Shown piece after piece: positions 7,627-15,789 of a stretch of DNA of 21,534 nucleotides. Within the stretch, counting starts at the first letter, position 1; each line of letters begins with the position of its first letter. A program made the translations under genes and the position numbers. This DNA comes from Euryarchaeota archaeon UBA550 (GTDB taxonomy: Archaea; Thermoplasmatota; Poseidoniia; Poseidoniales; Poseidoniaceae): positions 1 through 21,534 of the forward strand of contig DAYA01000079.1 in the NCBI GenBank assembly GCA_002506705.1. Direction: 5' to 3'. The notes below the pieces were generated by a model that was not told the origin of the DNA, ran no database searches, and saw nothing but the letters and a program-made list of their open reading frames with translations.

Positions 7627-9003
7627 TTACACCTGCCTTTGCGCTACTGAAGTGTGGTCTTCTGCGCCAGGTGAGGGGTTTTTCCAGTCATCATCTCCCG
7701 GCAGTATTAGTCCATCTCCAATTTGAACTAAATCCGAAGCTAACTTCTGTTGAGTAGCACACAATTCATCCCAATTTAGGGATGAATCTCTCCACTTTGA
7801 CCAAAGCCTCATTCTGCGCCAGGAAGACTTGCCTTTGGAGTACAATTTCATCTGTAATTTACCGGCAGTAGGCATCCACCACAGCATCAAAGGTAACACT
7901 AGGATTGCTGGAAGTGAGAACAAGAATTGAATCACCACACTATAATCGGCTAATCCTGCAAGAGGGCTTGAATCTGAAAGTAAGGCCCAAGTGAAGGCAT
8001 AAGCAGAGATTGACCACCAAATTGGATAGGCAACTAACGCAGTATACAGTTTGAGTGCTCCACGTTTACTATCTTCCATCTTGGGACCGAAGATTCGGTC
8101 GATTGAAACCACAAATAAGAACGGTGGAAAAGATCCTACAATGGCACTAAATGTGACGAATCCTAACATGAATGACCAAGCGAATAGCCACAAGAAAATC
8201 GACCTTAGAAATCCGTAAGTTGTAACGGATTGAGGCCTATCATCAACATGATGAGGTTTCAAATCAAGAAATTCTAATCTTTCCATATGAGACCTAGTTC
8301 TACTTTCGAGGTCTCGGCATTTCTCTTGATTGTTAATCGCCATCCATTCCCAAGCAGCTCTAACTCTTCTTGCGCCGATTACCCCCTCCCCATAGGTTAC
8401 TACGTCAGCAATTTCGGGATTCTTGCGAAGCCTCTCAGCATGAATAATTGACCTTGCTTTCCAAATTAATTCCCTGTCCTTCCAATCCTCTCTAGATAGG
8501 GAAGACCTAGAGATTTCACCTGAGATTACCTTACTCAGACTTTCCACATCTCCTTCGATTCCTATCGGCCTCTCGACTGTGAGTGCGACTCTCTCTCTGA
8601 ATAGGTGCTTCTTGCTGTAATGTATGCCAACGGGGATAATTACTGGAGGATTTTCAGGAGATAATTCGGCAGCCTTGAATGCTATTCTCGCAGCATTGTC
8701 TTGAATCTCTTTTGATTTTGGAGATGAATGAGATTCTCCCTCTGGAAAGACTACAACGTTTTTCCCAGATGCTACTTGCCTTGCAATAGTCTCAAGTTCA
8801 CTTTCATCATTGATAAAACCGTCAAATTTGACTTGCTCTCCTGGCAGCAAACCCTTCGTGAGCATGTTGTCAAACAAACCACCTGGGTGCCATGAGACGA
8901 TAACCGCCCCTCTATCCGAAGGAAGGTTCTCAGCATCAATAACAGAGATTTCTCTGAACCATGTGGACATCAAAACCCGGCTAAACCAGTTTTGGAGCCC
9001 CAT
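7627..9003 (-). CDS. PlsC-like glycerolipid acyltransferase with membrane C-terminal half
   Basis: A 458-residue protein. The N-terminal PlsC/LPLAT domain shows WHPGGLFDN (His39, Asp45), a variant of the HX4D catalytic motif with one extra residue as seen in several HPN-type acyltransferases, and FPEGESHS (86-93), the FPEG motif that binds glycerol phosphate. A helical segment (about 150-255) leads to three or more hydrophobic stretches: about 268-305, 322-347 and 353-374, then a soluble tail. Such enzymes move a fatty acyl group onto glycerol phosphate or lysophospholipid at the membrane. In archaea this is unusual because their lipids are ether-linked; acyltransferases of this type have been reported in Marine Group II genomes. 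The ATG at 9003 has AGGGGTT (9007-9013) ahead. Substrate not determinable. Confidence 0.82.
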   Translation of the reverse strand: MGLQNWFSRVLMSTWFREISVIDAENLPSDRGAVIVSWHPGGLFDNMLTKGLLPGEQVKFDGFINDESELETIARQVASGKNVVVFPEGESHSSPKSKEIQDNAARIAFKAAELSPENPPVIIPVGIHYSKKHLFRERVALTVERPIGIEGDVESLSKVISGEISRSSLSREDWKDRELIWKARSIIHAERLRKNPEIADVVTYGEGVIGARRVRAAWEWMAINNQEKCRDLESRTRSHMERLEFLDLKPHHVDDRPQSVTTYGFLRSIFLWLFAWSFMLGFVTFSAIVGSFPPFLFVVSIDRIFGPKMEDSKRGALKLYTALVAYPIWWSISAYAFTWALLSDSSPLAGLADYSVVIQFLFSLPAILVLPLMLWWMPTAGKLQMKLYSKGKSSWRRMRLWSKWRDSSLNWDELCATQQKLASDLVQIGDGLILPGDDDWKNPSPGAEDHTSVAQRQV

Positions 9004-9029
9004 AGTAACCCCTAATGATTTCAGGTTTT

Positions 9030-9037
9030 GATATATC
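9030..9037. promoter_or_regulatory. Palindromic TATA-like element in divergent promoter region
   Basis: GATATATC is a perfect palindrome between the divergent acyltransferase (start 9003) and protease (start 9106) genes, and is the only clear TATA-like element in the gap. Read leftward, transcription would start near 9007, giving almost no leader for the acyltransferase; read rightward it would start near 9061, giving a 45-base leader for the protease. It may serve both. Confidence 0.5.
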
Positions 9038-9105
9038 CCCCGATTTTACGCGAATACACAGGGTTCAAACACTAGCACTAACTCGAATGAGTCGCGGTGA
9101 AGGGA

Positions 9106-11046
9106 ATGAACGGCTACAAACGTTGTTTCGGACTATTTGGATTATTCATGTTAGTTGCACCACTAATCGTTGCAACTGTTCCAGTATCAGCAGACTTTGA
9201 AGACAATTCTGAGCCAGTTGGATGGTGGACTGAAACCACAGTCGACCGCAATCAAAACAAGATTGGAGACATGGTCGAACTTCACATGGACAATCCAATC
9301 TTCTTGGATGATGATAACACACTTCCTCTAATCATCGACTACCATTACACTCCCGGTCAGGAAGACATTGATGTTCTTGAGCGCACCGTTGATTATGAAC
9401 ATCAATTCATTCTGCACGGCATAGATGCCCTAGCTGGCAGGGTCCCAGTGACTGAATTGTTAACCCTCAGAGACATTCCCGGAGTTGTGATGATCGAACT
9501 TGATGGAATTTTGACAGTCGCAAACAATGATGCAAGAATCGGACACGGAGTCGATGTTGCATTCGCAGAAACGGGTTATGACGGTGCAGGAACGACAGTA
9601 GCAATCATCGATACAGGACTAGATGGCAATCACACGAGTTTGGATGACCAAGACGACGACCCAACAACATATGATCCAAAGATCCTAGGATTCTATGACG
9701 CAGTCAACAGCCCGGATGATACAAGTGGCAACATATTCCCATTCGATGACCAAGGACACGGCTCTCACTGTGGAGGAACTACTGCAGGAACCGGTGCACC
9801 AACATACGAACATCCAGGAATGGCACCACAAGCGCACTTAGTCGGTGTCAAGGTATTGGGTGCAGACGGCTCAGGTTCATTCGCTGGTGTTATGGCAGGA
9901 ATGCAATGGACGATTGACACCATGCATCAGTATAACACAAGAATCGCATCGATGAGCTTGGGTGGACCAGGTGCTATCGAGTGGACATCTTCTGAAGAGG
10001 ACAGTGTGAACAGACAAGCAAATGCGATGGTTAGAGCAGGAATTGCTCTATACATCGCTGCAGGAAACAATGCAGTTAGCGCTCAAATTGGAACTCCTGG
10101 TTCCGCAGAAGATGTAATCACAGTCGGTGCACTTGACAAGGACACTTCGATTGCTGTATACTCAAGCCAAGGACCGACAGAAGAAGGTAGAGTAAAACCA
10201 AACATCGCATACATGGGTAGCAGCATTATGTCAGTTGCATACAACTCAGGTGACCAATATACTGCAATGAGCGGTACTAGCATGGCAACACCAGGTGCTG
10301 CAGGTGTTGGGGCATTGATGCTACAAGCAAATCCTAACCTATCTCCGTTTGATATTCGTAACATCATGCAAGAGACTGCAACTTACAGGCAGTGCCACTA
10401 CATGGGTTCAAACGAACCGTGTGCTGAGGACTTGATTCCCAAGAATCGCCAAAACAACGTTTACGGGCATGGACACGTTAATTCACTAGAGGCAGTACTA
10501 GAAGCTGCAGAATACAACCAACAGTATACTTTCAACTCCAACCTTACTTTGGTGGTAACTGAGACTATGCTAACAAATGGTAACATTGCCATGGGCCCAG
10601 GTTCAGTCATGGAAATTGAAATCAGCGAAAGTATCGATTCTGTTCAATGGATGAGCAATGACTTGAGAGATTCATGGTCCAACATCCACTCCTACGACGG
10701 AGGAACCAGTGTTGTCTTAGATTACGACTTGATTGTAGAAGAACTAGAACACCTTCCTGGAATCCTCCTTCACGATAACCACACACTTTCCCTGCGTGGA
10801 CTAGATGGTACAACCTCGAGCCCACTTGTTTCTGTGGACATTACTCTGACCGAGGAGGTTCTAGTAGCGGCAAGTGACGACGCTAGTTCGACAATGAATT
10901 ACGTTGTATACGGCTCTGTATTTGCAGCAGTAATTCTCTCACTTGTTCTGCTAATCGCTTTCATTAATAACGAATCAGATAAAGAAGCAAGACACCCAAT
11001 CGACAAGGACATCGATGAGGTCGTTGAAGCAGAAATCATGGATTAA
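9106..11046 (+). CDS. Membrane-anchored subtilisin-like (S8) serine protease
   Basis: A 646-residue exported protease. A signal peptide covers residues 1-29 (hydrophobic stretch FGLFGLFMLVAPLIVATV, then SADF). A propeptide-like region runs to about 140. The catalytic triad is Asp169 (AIIDTGLDGNH), His218 (GHGSHCGG) and Ser392 (GTSMATPG); the oxyanion asparagine is Asn321 (AAGNN). After the protease domain comes a beta-rich domain (about 470-590), then a membrane span (about 601-621) and an acidic tail of about 25 residues predicted to face the cytoplasm. It probably degrades extracellular protein while held at the surface, fitting a heterotrophic life. The GTG at 9097 is also open, but GGTGA at 9096-9100 is placed for the ATG at 9106. 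A 68-base gap separates it from the next gene. All catalytic residues are intact. Confidence 0.93.
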   Translation: MNGYKRCFGLFGLFMLVAPLIVATVPVSADFEDNSEPVGWWTETTVDRNQNKIGDMVELHMDNPIFLDDDNTLPLIIDYHYTPGQEDIDVLERTVDYEHQFILHGIDALAGRVPVTELLTLRDIPGVVMIELDGILTVANNDARIGHGVDVAFAETGYDGAGTTVAIIDTGLDGNHTSLDDQDDDPTTYDPKILGFYDAVNSPDDTSGNIFPFDDQGHGSHCGGTTAGTGAPTYEHPGMAPQAHLVGVKVLGADGSGSFAGVMAGMQWTIDTMHQYNTRIASMSLGGPGAIEWTSSEEDSVNRQANAMVRAGIALYIAAGNNAVSAQIGTPGSAEDVITVGALDKDTSIAVYSSQGPTEEGRVKPNIAYMGSSIMSVAYNSGDQYTAMSGTSMATPGAAGVGALMLQANPNLSPFDIRNIMQETATYRQCHYMGSNEPCAEDLIPKNRQNNVYGHGHVNSLEAVLEAAEYNQQYTFNSNLTLVVTETMLTNGNIAMGPGSVMEIEISESIDSVQWMSNDLRDSWSNIHSYDGGTSVVLDYDLIVEELEHLPGILLHDNHTLSLRGLDGTTSSPLVSVDITLTEEVLVAASDDASSTMNYVVYGSVFAAVILSLVLLIAFINNESDKEARHPIDKDIDEVVEAEIMD

Positions 11047-11114
11047 ATCCCGAATTATTGCTTATTTCCGGCTCAACATTCAAAAGGGCATAGACTAAAT
11101 TCGCCCTGAGAAAT

Positions 11115-14100
11115 ATGGCTGATTCACCATCTAGACCAAAAAGACCAACCGCTGCTCGTGCTCTATCTTCCAGAGCAGGGACGCTATCTGCAAACGCAGT
11201 AGCGACTCCGAACGTACAATTGGGAGTTATCGGAGAAACGAGGTATGTCGTAAACTCAGGACTGCAAAAATTCGCTCAACTGATCTTATTCGGTATCGCA
11301 ATGGTAGCGATTTGGGCAGGATTACTTTCAATTGCTTTCTTTGGGGACGAAACTGGACAACAGGAGTTCCTTGTCCTCGGATTTGGAGGTTTGCTATCTG
11401 GATTCCTGGCGATTTCTTTGGTTGAATTCCAAAGAAGAAAAGGTGGTAATGAATTACAAAACGTCCACGATTATATGCTAGGTGTTGCATTCTTTTTCCT
11501 AGCAGTAGGAACATTATATGGTTCTAGATGGGTAGTCGGACTCTTGGCTGAACAAGGATTTGAGTGGCTTATTCCTGCAAATTCGCCAGACCCGACAATT
11601 ACTGATTGGAATCCTTCTGCGAACGCGATTTATGTGCAAATGGCCGCTACTGTATCACTTGCCCTTGCACAAACAATGTACCTTAATCGGCTTAGGGGAG
11701 TTACTACTTTTGGATGGGCAGTAACTACGTTTACACCTTTGGTTGTAGCACTTATTGGTTCAAGCATCTGGATGGAGTGGTCTGATAACGTTGTTTCATG
11801 GGAACTTGGAATCTCGATGATTGCACTTGCATCTCTATCTATGTGGTTGTCACTTAGAGCAAATAGCGGAATAATTTTCTCAGTTGTTGCAGTTACATCC
11901 GGCCTCTTACCTCTCCTGTATGAGTACAGTAACGAAGATACTGGTTCTGGAGGAGCACTATCGCTGCTCGTATTCATCATCGGAGTTCAAGGAATACTCG
12001 CTGCAGACAAGCGTCTGCGTCAAGATTTGATGCAAGTAACATCCATTTTCCTCGTTGGTGAAGTCATTATTGCAATGCTTATTGCAAGAGAAGGTGACTT
12101 TGAGTTAATCTTGGGTCCAATCAGACAGTATGAACTTGGTGAATTGGCACCTTATCTAACCCTACAAGTTGGACTGTGGCTTGCTGTATTGGTAGCTTAT
12201 TTCCCAGCAACACTGATGCGAAGAATTCCGTATATGCCAATCGGGCTTGCTGCTAGTCTATTCTTGATAGAGCCGAGTGCGAGCTTGATTCCTTGGATGA
12301 CTACAATGATCATGCTTCCATACCTACTGGTAATTTCGAAGGTGACTAGAAACTGGGTTGCTAACATGACTATGGTCGCTGTTGGATTCTCATTCTTTGC
12401 ACAATCTCACTTCATGGGTGGATTCGAACCTGGATGGTTAGAGTTCACGATTCTTGTGGTCGTTTTGATGTCTGGAGAAGCTGGAAGGCAAAAGGGGCAC
12501 CTATCAGATTGGGCACACTTCGTTACACTAGGATTACTGATTCTATCTGAGTCAGTATTGTTTGGTGATGACCCTTACACCCCTTGGTCACTATTCATCT
12601 ATGCAGTGGTATCATCTTTCATGATGATGATGGAAGCCGAGAAAACAAAGGACAAACAAAAGGCATTCGAAGCATCTGCTGCCACTGCAGCAACTATGGT
12701 ACTAGCAATTATTCTATCTGCTTTCGATAGGCTAGAAGTTCCTCTACCTGACAACATTTCCTCTAACCTAGATGGATTCAACATTACACTTGCAGTTGTT
12801 GGAATTGTGGTTTATTCTGCCATGAGGAAATTCAAGAGCATAGAATTGGACATCGGAGTACTTCTCAACTGGGCAGATGGCCAGAGAAAGAAGATGGTAC
12901 CCGTCTATGATTCGAAAACTAATGCCTGGGTTCTACCTGACGCTAATACGGAACACGACCCAATGGAATATTCCTGGGGGCCACTAGGTAGGATGAGCTT
13001 AATCGGTCCGATGGTCCTATTCACAATTGCCTTGACGTCTGTCGGAATTACCGATTTGGCTCAGAACATTATTTGGACTGTATTGATGATTGTGCCAATC
13101 GGAATTATCATCTCTGAAGTACTCCTTGAAAAGGAAGCTTCTTCCGCTGGAAGAATGATTGCAACGCTAACTCTGATAGCTGTATCATTCCCAATGGCAG
13201 CAGGTCTAAATGATGCCAGATGGGAAACTGGTGTTTTGTATAATTCAATGATTTTGTTTGATGTAATGCTACTTGCTGGACCACTAGGAATTTCTGTAAT
13301 GCTCGACAGAAAGGGATTGAATGATGATTCATTGAACAGAACTGCAGACATCGTTACCATGATGGGATTGCTAATTCTAGGTCTATTCGATACAACTGGA
13401 GGTTTGTTATTCGTTGCAATGTACGCCCTTGTTTTCTCGAGGGCAATAAAGCACAGACTGAATTTCATACTCTGCATTGCACCGCTAGCATTACTGCTAT
13501 ATGCGCAGAGATTCGTATCTGATGGAGCGATAATGGCAGAAATCTTGTCAATATTCGACCTTGTGGCCTACGACCCAACCGAAACTACGATTCTTGATTT
13601 GAGTAGATTTACTTTCATAATTATGACAATTACAAATCTGATCATACTAGTCAGGGCGGTAATTGACAGAAGAACAACTGAATACATAGAATTCGAGTCC
13701 CCAGTTGCAATACCAGCCCTTTGGTTAACACTAGGAATATTTGGAGTACTACCAGAAGCAAGTTGGCTACTATTGTCAATGACTGTCTTGCTAACAATCT
13801 ATTCCTGGTTGATCGGCAAATTGGACTTAATTCCGTGGACTCCAGTAATGGCGTTCTTCTCTTTCTATATCGGATTTACAAACGACCCTAACTTCAGCCG
13901 CTTTGATGATATTGACTACTTGACAAACAGCCTTCTTGGAACTGGATTGTTCACATTATGTATCAATCAAGCAAGTTCAACTAAATTCCTGTACAAATAT
14001 GCAGACGAAGTTGATAGCGCAAGCTCGATAGAGGGAATGGCGTTTTCCGTTTTCAATTTAGATTCCAATGAAGCACGGGACAGACTAACTGACATAATGA

Positions 14101-15215
14101 GAACATGGACAATTGTCTGTCTAACTTTCTCATGGACTGCTTTGAAAGGAATTGGAACAGTTATCGGTGCAATCTGGGCAACTTACGATTCAATCGTAAA
14201 CGGTCAGAAGTACGCATTGCTTGCTCTACCTCTCCTACACGCATTTGCAATATGGAACGTAATGGAACAACTGAATGTTGTAGATGGTACTCAAGATCTG
14301 TTTGTAGGTGGAGTATTGATGATTGCTGGAATTGCAATGACAATTATCTCTTCTAAACCTGAAATGGCATGGAATTGGAAAATCTATGACTGGAGTGATG
14401 AAATTGAGTATTATGGATGGATAGACAGAGTAGGTCAGTTAGGAATTGTCTACTTCCTAACTGGTATAACATGGGCGATTGGCGAGGCAGACGTAGATCA
14501 GTTCCTGTGGGCTGTTTGGGCAGCATACCTCTCTGGAATCGCAGTCCAAGGATTCAGAGATGAGACGGAAACTCCGTGGAGGAGAGGATTCGGTTCTATG
14601 GGTTCAATTTTCTCGCTATTCATGCTATCATTGACATTCGACACAGAGTTGTACACCTACGTAACTTGGATGTTCCTTGGTGTAGTCGCTCTTGGATTCG
14701 GATTTGCTTACATCTCTAGACTGGGAGAAGTTTCCACAATCTACACAGAAGATTACACTGATGTCAAAGAAGCGATTATCGAGAGGCAGAGGAGCGGAGG
14801 TATTGCTCAAATGGAGGCTATTCCAGAACCTGTTTTGAGTGATGACGAAGAAGAATACGAAGAAGAGGAAGAAGTCGAGGTAATCGAAGAATCAGAAGAC
14901 TCAGAAGATCACGATGATGATGGAATTGAAGATGAAGACTTCGACTTCTCTGAGTTGGATGAAGAAGAGGATATTCTCGACTTCTCTGAAGCTCTCAAAT
15001 CAAAGAAAGAAGTCGAGAAGAAGATTGAGAAAAAGAAATCAAATCTGGAAATCCCTAAACCGGTAACTAGTGCACTAGATTACGACTTGATTCTAGATCC
15101 AACAATCTCTCAAGCGATTCAAAATTCGCTGGCTAACACGCCTCATGAAGGATTCAAACCAGTAGTTTCAGTTTCCCAAAACGGTAATCTGAAGATTGAT
15201 TTCGTGCCAATCTGA
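11115..15215 (+). CDS. Giant polytopic membrane protein, function unknown
   Basis: A 1366-residue protein I do not recognise. After a basic, Ser/Ala-rich N-terminus (1-50) come roughly 35 hydrophobic segments between residues 52 and 1215. They are broken by a soluble loop at about 570-625 (containing NWADGQRKK and YDSKTNAWVLPD) and a second at about 955-1000 (SIEGMAFSVFNLDSNEARDR). Residues about 1243-1294 are extremely acidic (Asp/Glu runs), followed by a Lys-rich stretch (1297-1311) and a compact C-terminal segment with DYDLILDPTISQAIQNSLA. No transporter or enzyme signature is visible. Size and layout recall DUF2339-like multi-span proteins of bacteria, but I cannot confirm relationship. 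Weak ribosome site before the ATG at 11115. It lies downstream of the protease on the same strand and 40 bases before the oligoribonuclease. Confidence 0.85.
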   Translation: MADSPSRPKRPTAARALSSRAGTLSANAVATPNVQLGVIGETRYVVNSGLQKFAQLILFGIAMVAIWAGLLSIAFFGDETGQQEFLVLGFGGLLSGFLAISLVEFQRRKGGNELQNVHDYMLGVAFFFLAVGTLYGSRWVVGLLAEQGFEWLIPANSPDPTITDWNPSANAIYVQMAATVSLALAQTMYLNRLRGVTTFGWAVTTFTPLVVALIGSSIWMEWSDNVVSWELGISMIALASLSMWLSLRANSGIIFSVVAVTSGLLPLLYEYSNEDTGSGGALSLLVFIIGVQGILAADKRLRQDLMQVTSIFLVGEVIIAMLIAREGDFELILGPIRQYELGELAPYLTLQVGLWLAVLVAYFPATLMRRIPYMPIGLAASLFLIEPSASLIPWMTTMIMLPYLLVISKVTRNWVANMTMVAVGFSFFAQSHFMGGFEPGWLEFTILVVVLMSGEAGRQKGHLSDWAHFVTLGLLILSESVLFGDDPYTPWSLFIYAVVSSFMMMMEAEKTKDKQKAFEASAATAATMVLAIILSAFDRLEVPLPDNISSNLDGFNITLAVVGIVVYSAMRKFKSIELDIGVLLNWADGQRKKMVPVYDSKTNAWVLPDANTEHDPMEYSWGPLGRMSLIGPMVLFTIALTSVGITDLAQNIIWTVLMIVPIGIIISEVLLEKEASSAGRMIATLTLIAVSFPMAAGLNDARWETGVLYNSMILFDVMLLAGPLGISVMLDRKGLNDDSLNRTADIVTMMGLLILGLFDTTGGLLFVAMYALVFSRAIKHRLNFILCIAPLALLLYAQRFVSDGAIMAEILSIFDLVAYDPTETTILDLSRFTFIIMTITNLIILVRAVIDRRTTEYIEFESPVAIPALWLTLGIFGVLPEASWLLLSMTVLLTIYSWLIGKLDLIPWTPVMAFFSFYIGFTNDPNFSRFDDIDYLTNSLLGTGLFTLCINQASSTKFLYKYADEVDSASSIEGMAFSVFNLDSNEARDRLTDIMRTWTIVCLTFSWTALKGIGTVIGAIWATYDSIVNGQKYALLALPLLHAFAIWNVMEQLNVVDGTQDLFVGGVLMIAGIAMTIISSKPEMAWNWKIYDWSDEIEYYGWIDRVGQLGIVYFLTGITWAIGEADVDQFLWAVWAAYLSGIAVQGFRDETETPWRRGFGSMGSIFSLFMLSLTFDTELYTYVTWMFLGVVALGFGFAYISRLGEVSTIYTEDYTDVKEAIIERQRSGGIAQMEAIPEPVLSDDEEEYEEEEEVEVIEESEDSEDHDDDGIEDEDFDFSELDEEEDILDFSEALKSKKEVEKKIEKKKSNLEIPKPVTSALDYDLILDPTISQAIQNSLANTPHEGFKPVVSVSQNGNLKIDFVPI
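14839..15045 (+). other. Segment encoding acidic then lysine-rich tail of the giant membrane protein
   Basis: The DNA is strongly GA-rich on the plus strand (gaagaagaggaag type). It encodes about 50 residues dominated by Glu and Asp followed by about 15 residues dominated by Lys and Glu. Such opposite charge blocks suggest a flexible cytoplasmic arm ahead of the small C-terminal domain. Confidence 0.8.
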
Positions 15216-15238
15216 TTGCCGCCATAATCAAACGCTGA

Positions 15239-15255
15239 GGGTTTGTGGCAAACCC
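15239..15255 (+). promoter_or_regulatory. Perfect hairpin directly before the oligoribonuclease start
   Basis: GGGTTTG-TGG-CAAACCC forms a 7-base-pair stem with a 3-base loop, ending one base before the ATG at 15256 and starting 23 bases after the stop of the giant membrane protein gene. It could hide the start region in a read-through message or form part of a stop signal, though no T-run follows. Confidence 0.6.
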
Positions 15256-15789
15256 ATGGCAGGAGAGATGGTTTGGATTGACTTGGAGATGACAGGTTTA
15301 GATTTGGACACCGAGTCTATTATTGAGATTGCTACAATAATCACTGATGGTGAATTGAACATAATTGCAGAGGGACCTAATCTTGCAATCAAGGTAAGTG
15401 AGGAACTGCTGGCTAATATGGATGAGTGGAATACTACTCACCACACATCATCAGGACTTGTTGAGAGAATTCGAAGTGAAGGCGTCTCTCTTGAAGAGGC
15501 GATTAAGCAGACTTGTGACTTCCTAAAACAAAATATAGAAATTGGCACTGCACCTTTATGTGGTAATTCAATACACAACGATAGAGCGTTTTTGTCAAAA
15601 GAAATGCCTGCGGTTCTCGATTTGCTTCACTACAGAATTGTAGATGTTTCAACAATCAAAGAACTAGTCAATCGTTGGTATCCAAATTTGCAAAGATACA
15701 GGAAGAAAGAGGCGCATCGAGCTCTGGATGATATCATTGAATCTGTAGAAGAACTCAGGCACTACAGGCAACATATCTTCAAAGATTGA
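15256..15789 (+). CDS. orn: Oligoribonuclease (DEDDh 3'-5' exoribonuclease)
   Basis: A 177-residue protein that matches Orn along its whole length. From the ATG at 15256: WIDLEMTGLD gives Asp9 and Glu11, CGNSIHNDRAFL gives Asp109, VDVSTIKEL is the conserved mid-motif, and HRALDDI gives His154 and Asp159. These are the DEDDh residues, in the same spacing as E. coli Orn. The enzyme clears 2- to 5-nucleotide RNA fragments, including pGpG, in the cytoplasm. Orn is known mainly from Proteobacteria, Actinobacteria and eukaryotes, so a copy here suggests transfer. An ATG at 15268 is also possible; an upstream one at 15196 is inside the previous gene and unlikely. Its 3' end overlaps the convergent xdhC by 11 bases. 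Length equals the family norm. Confidence 0.93.
   Translation: MAGEMVWIDLEMTGLDLDTESIIEIATIITDGELNIIAEGPNLAIKVSEELLANMDEWNTTHHTSSGLVERIRSEGVSLEEAIKQTCDFLKQNIEIGTAPLCGNSIHNDRAFLSKEMPAVLDLLHYRIVDVSTIKELVNRWYPNLQRYRKKEAHRALDDIIESVEELRHYRQHIFKD

Noticed and set aside
7627..9003. Lipid A late acyltransferase or hydrolase
   Set aside because: The HPGGLFD plus FPEG motifs point to the PlsC/LPLAT family; no LpxL-type features are seen.
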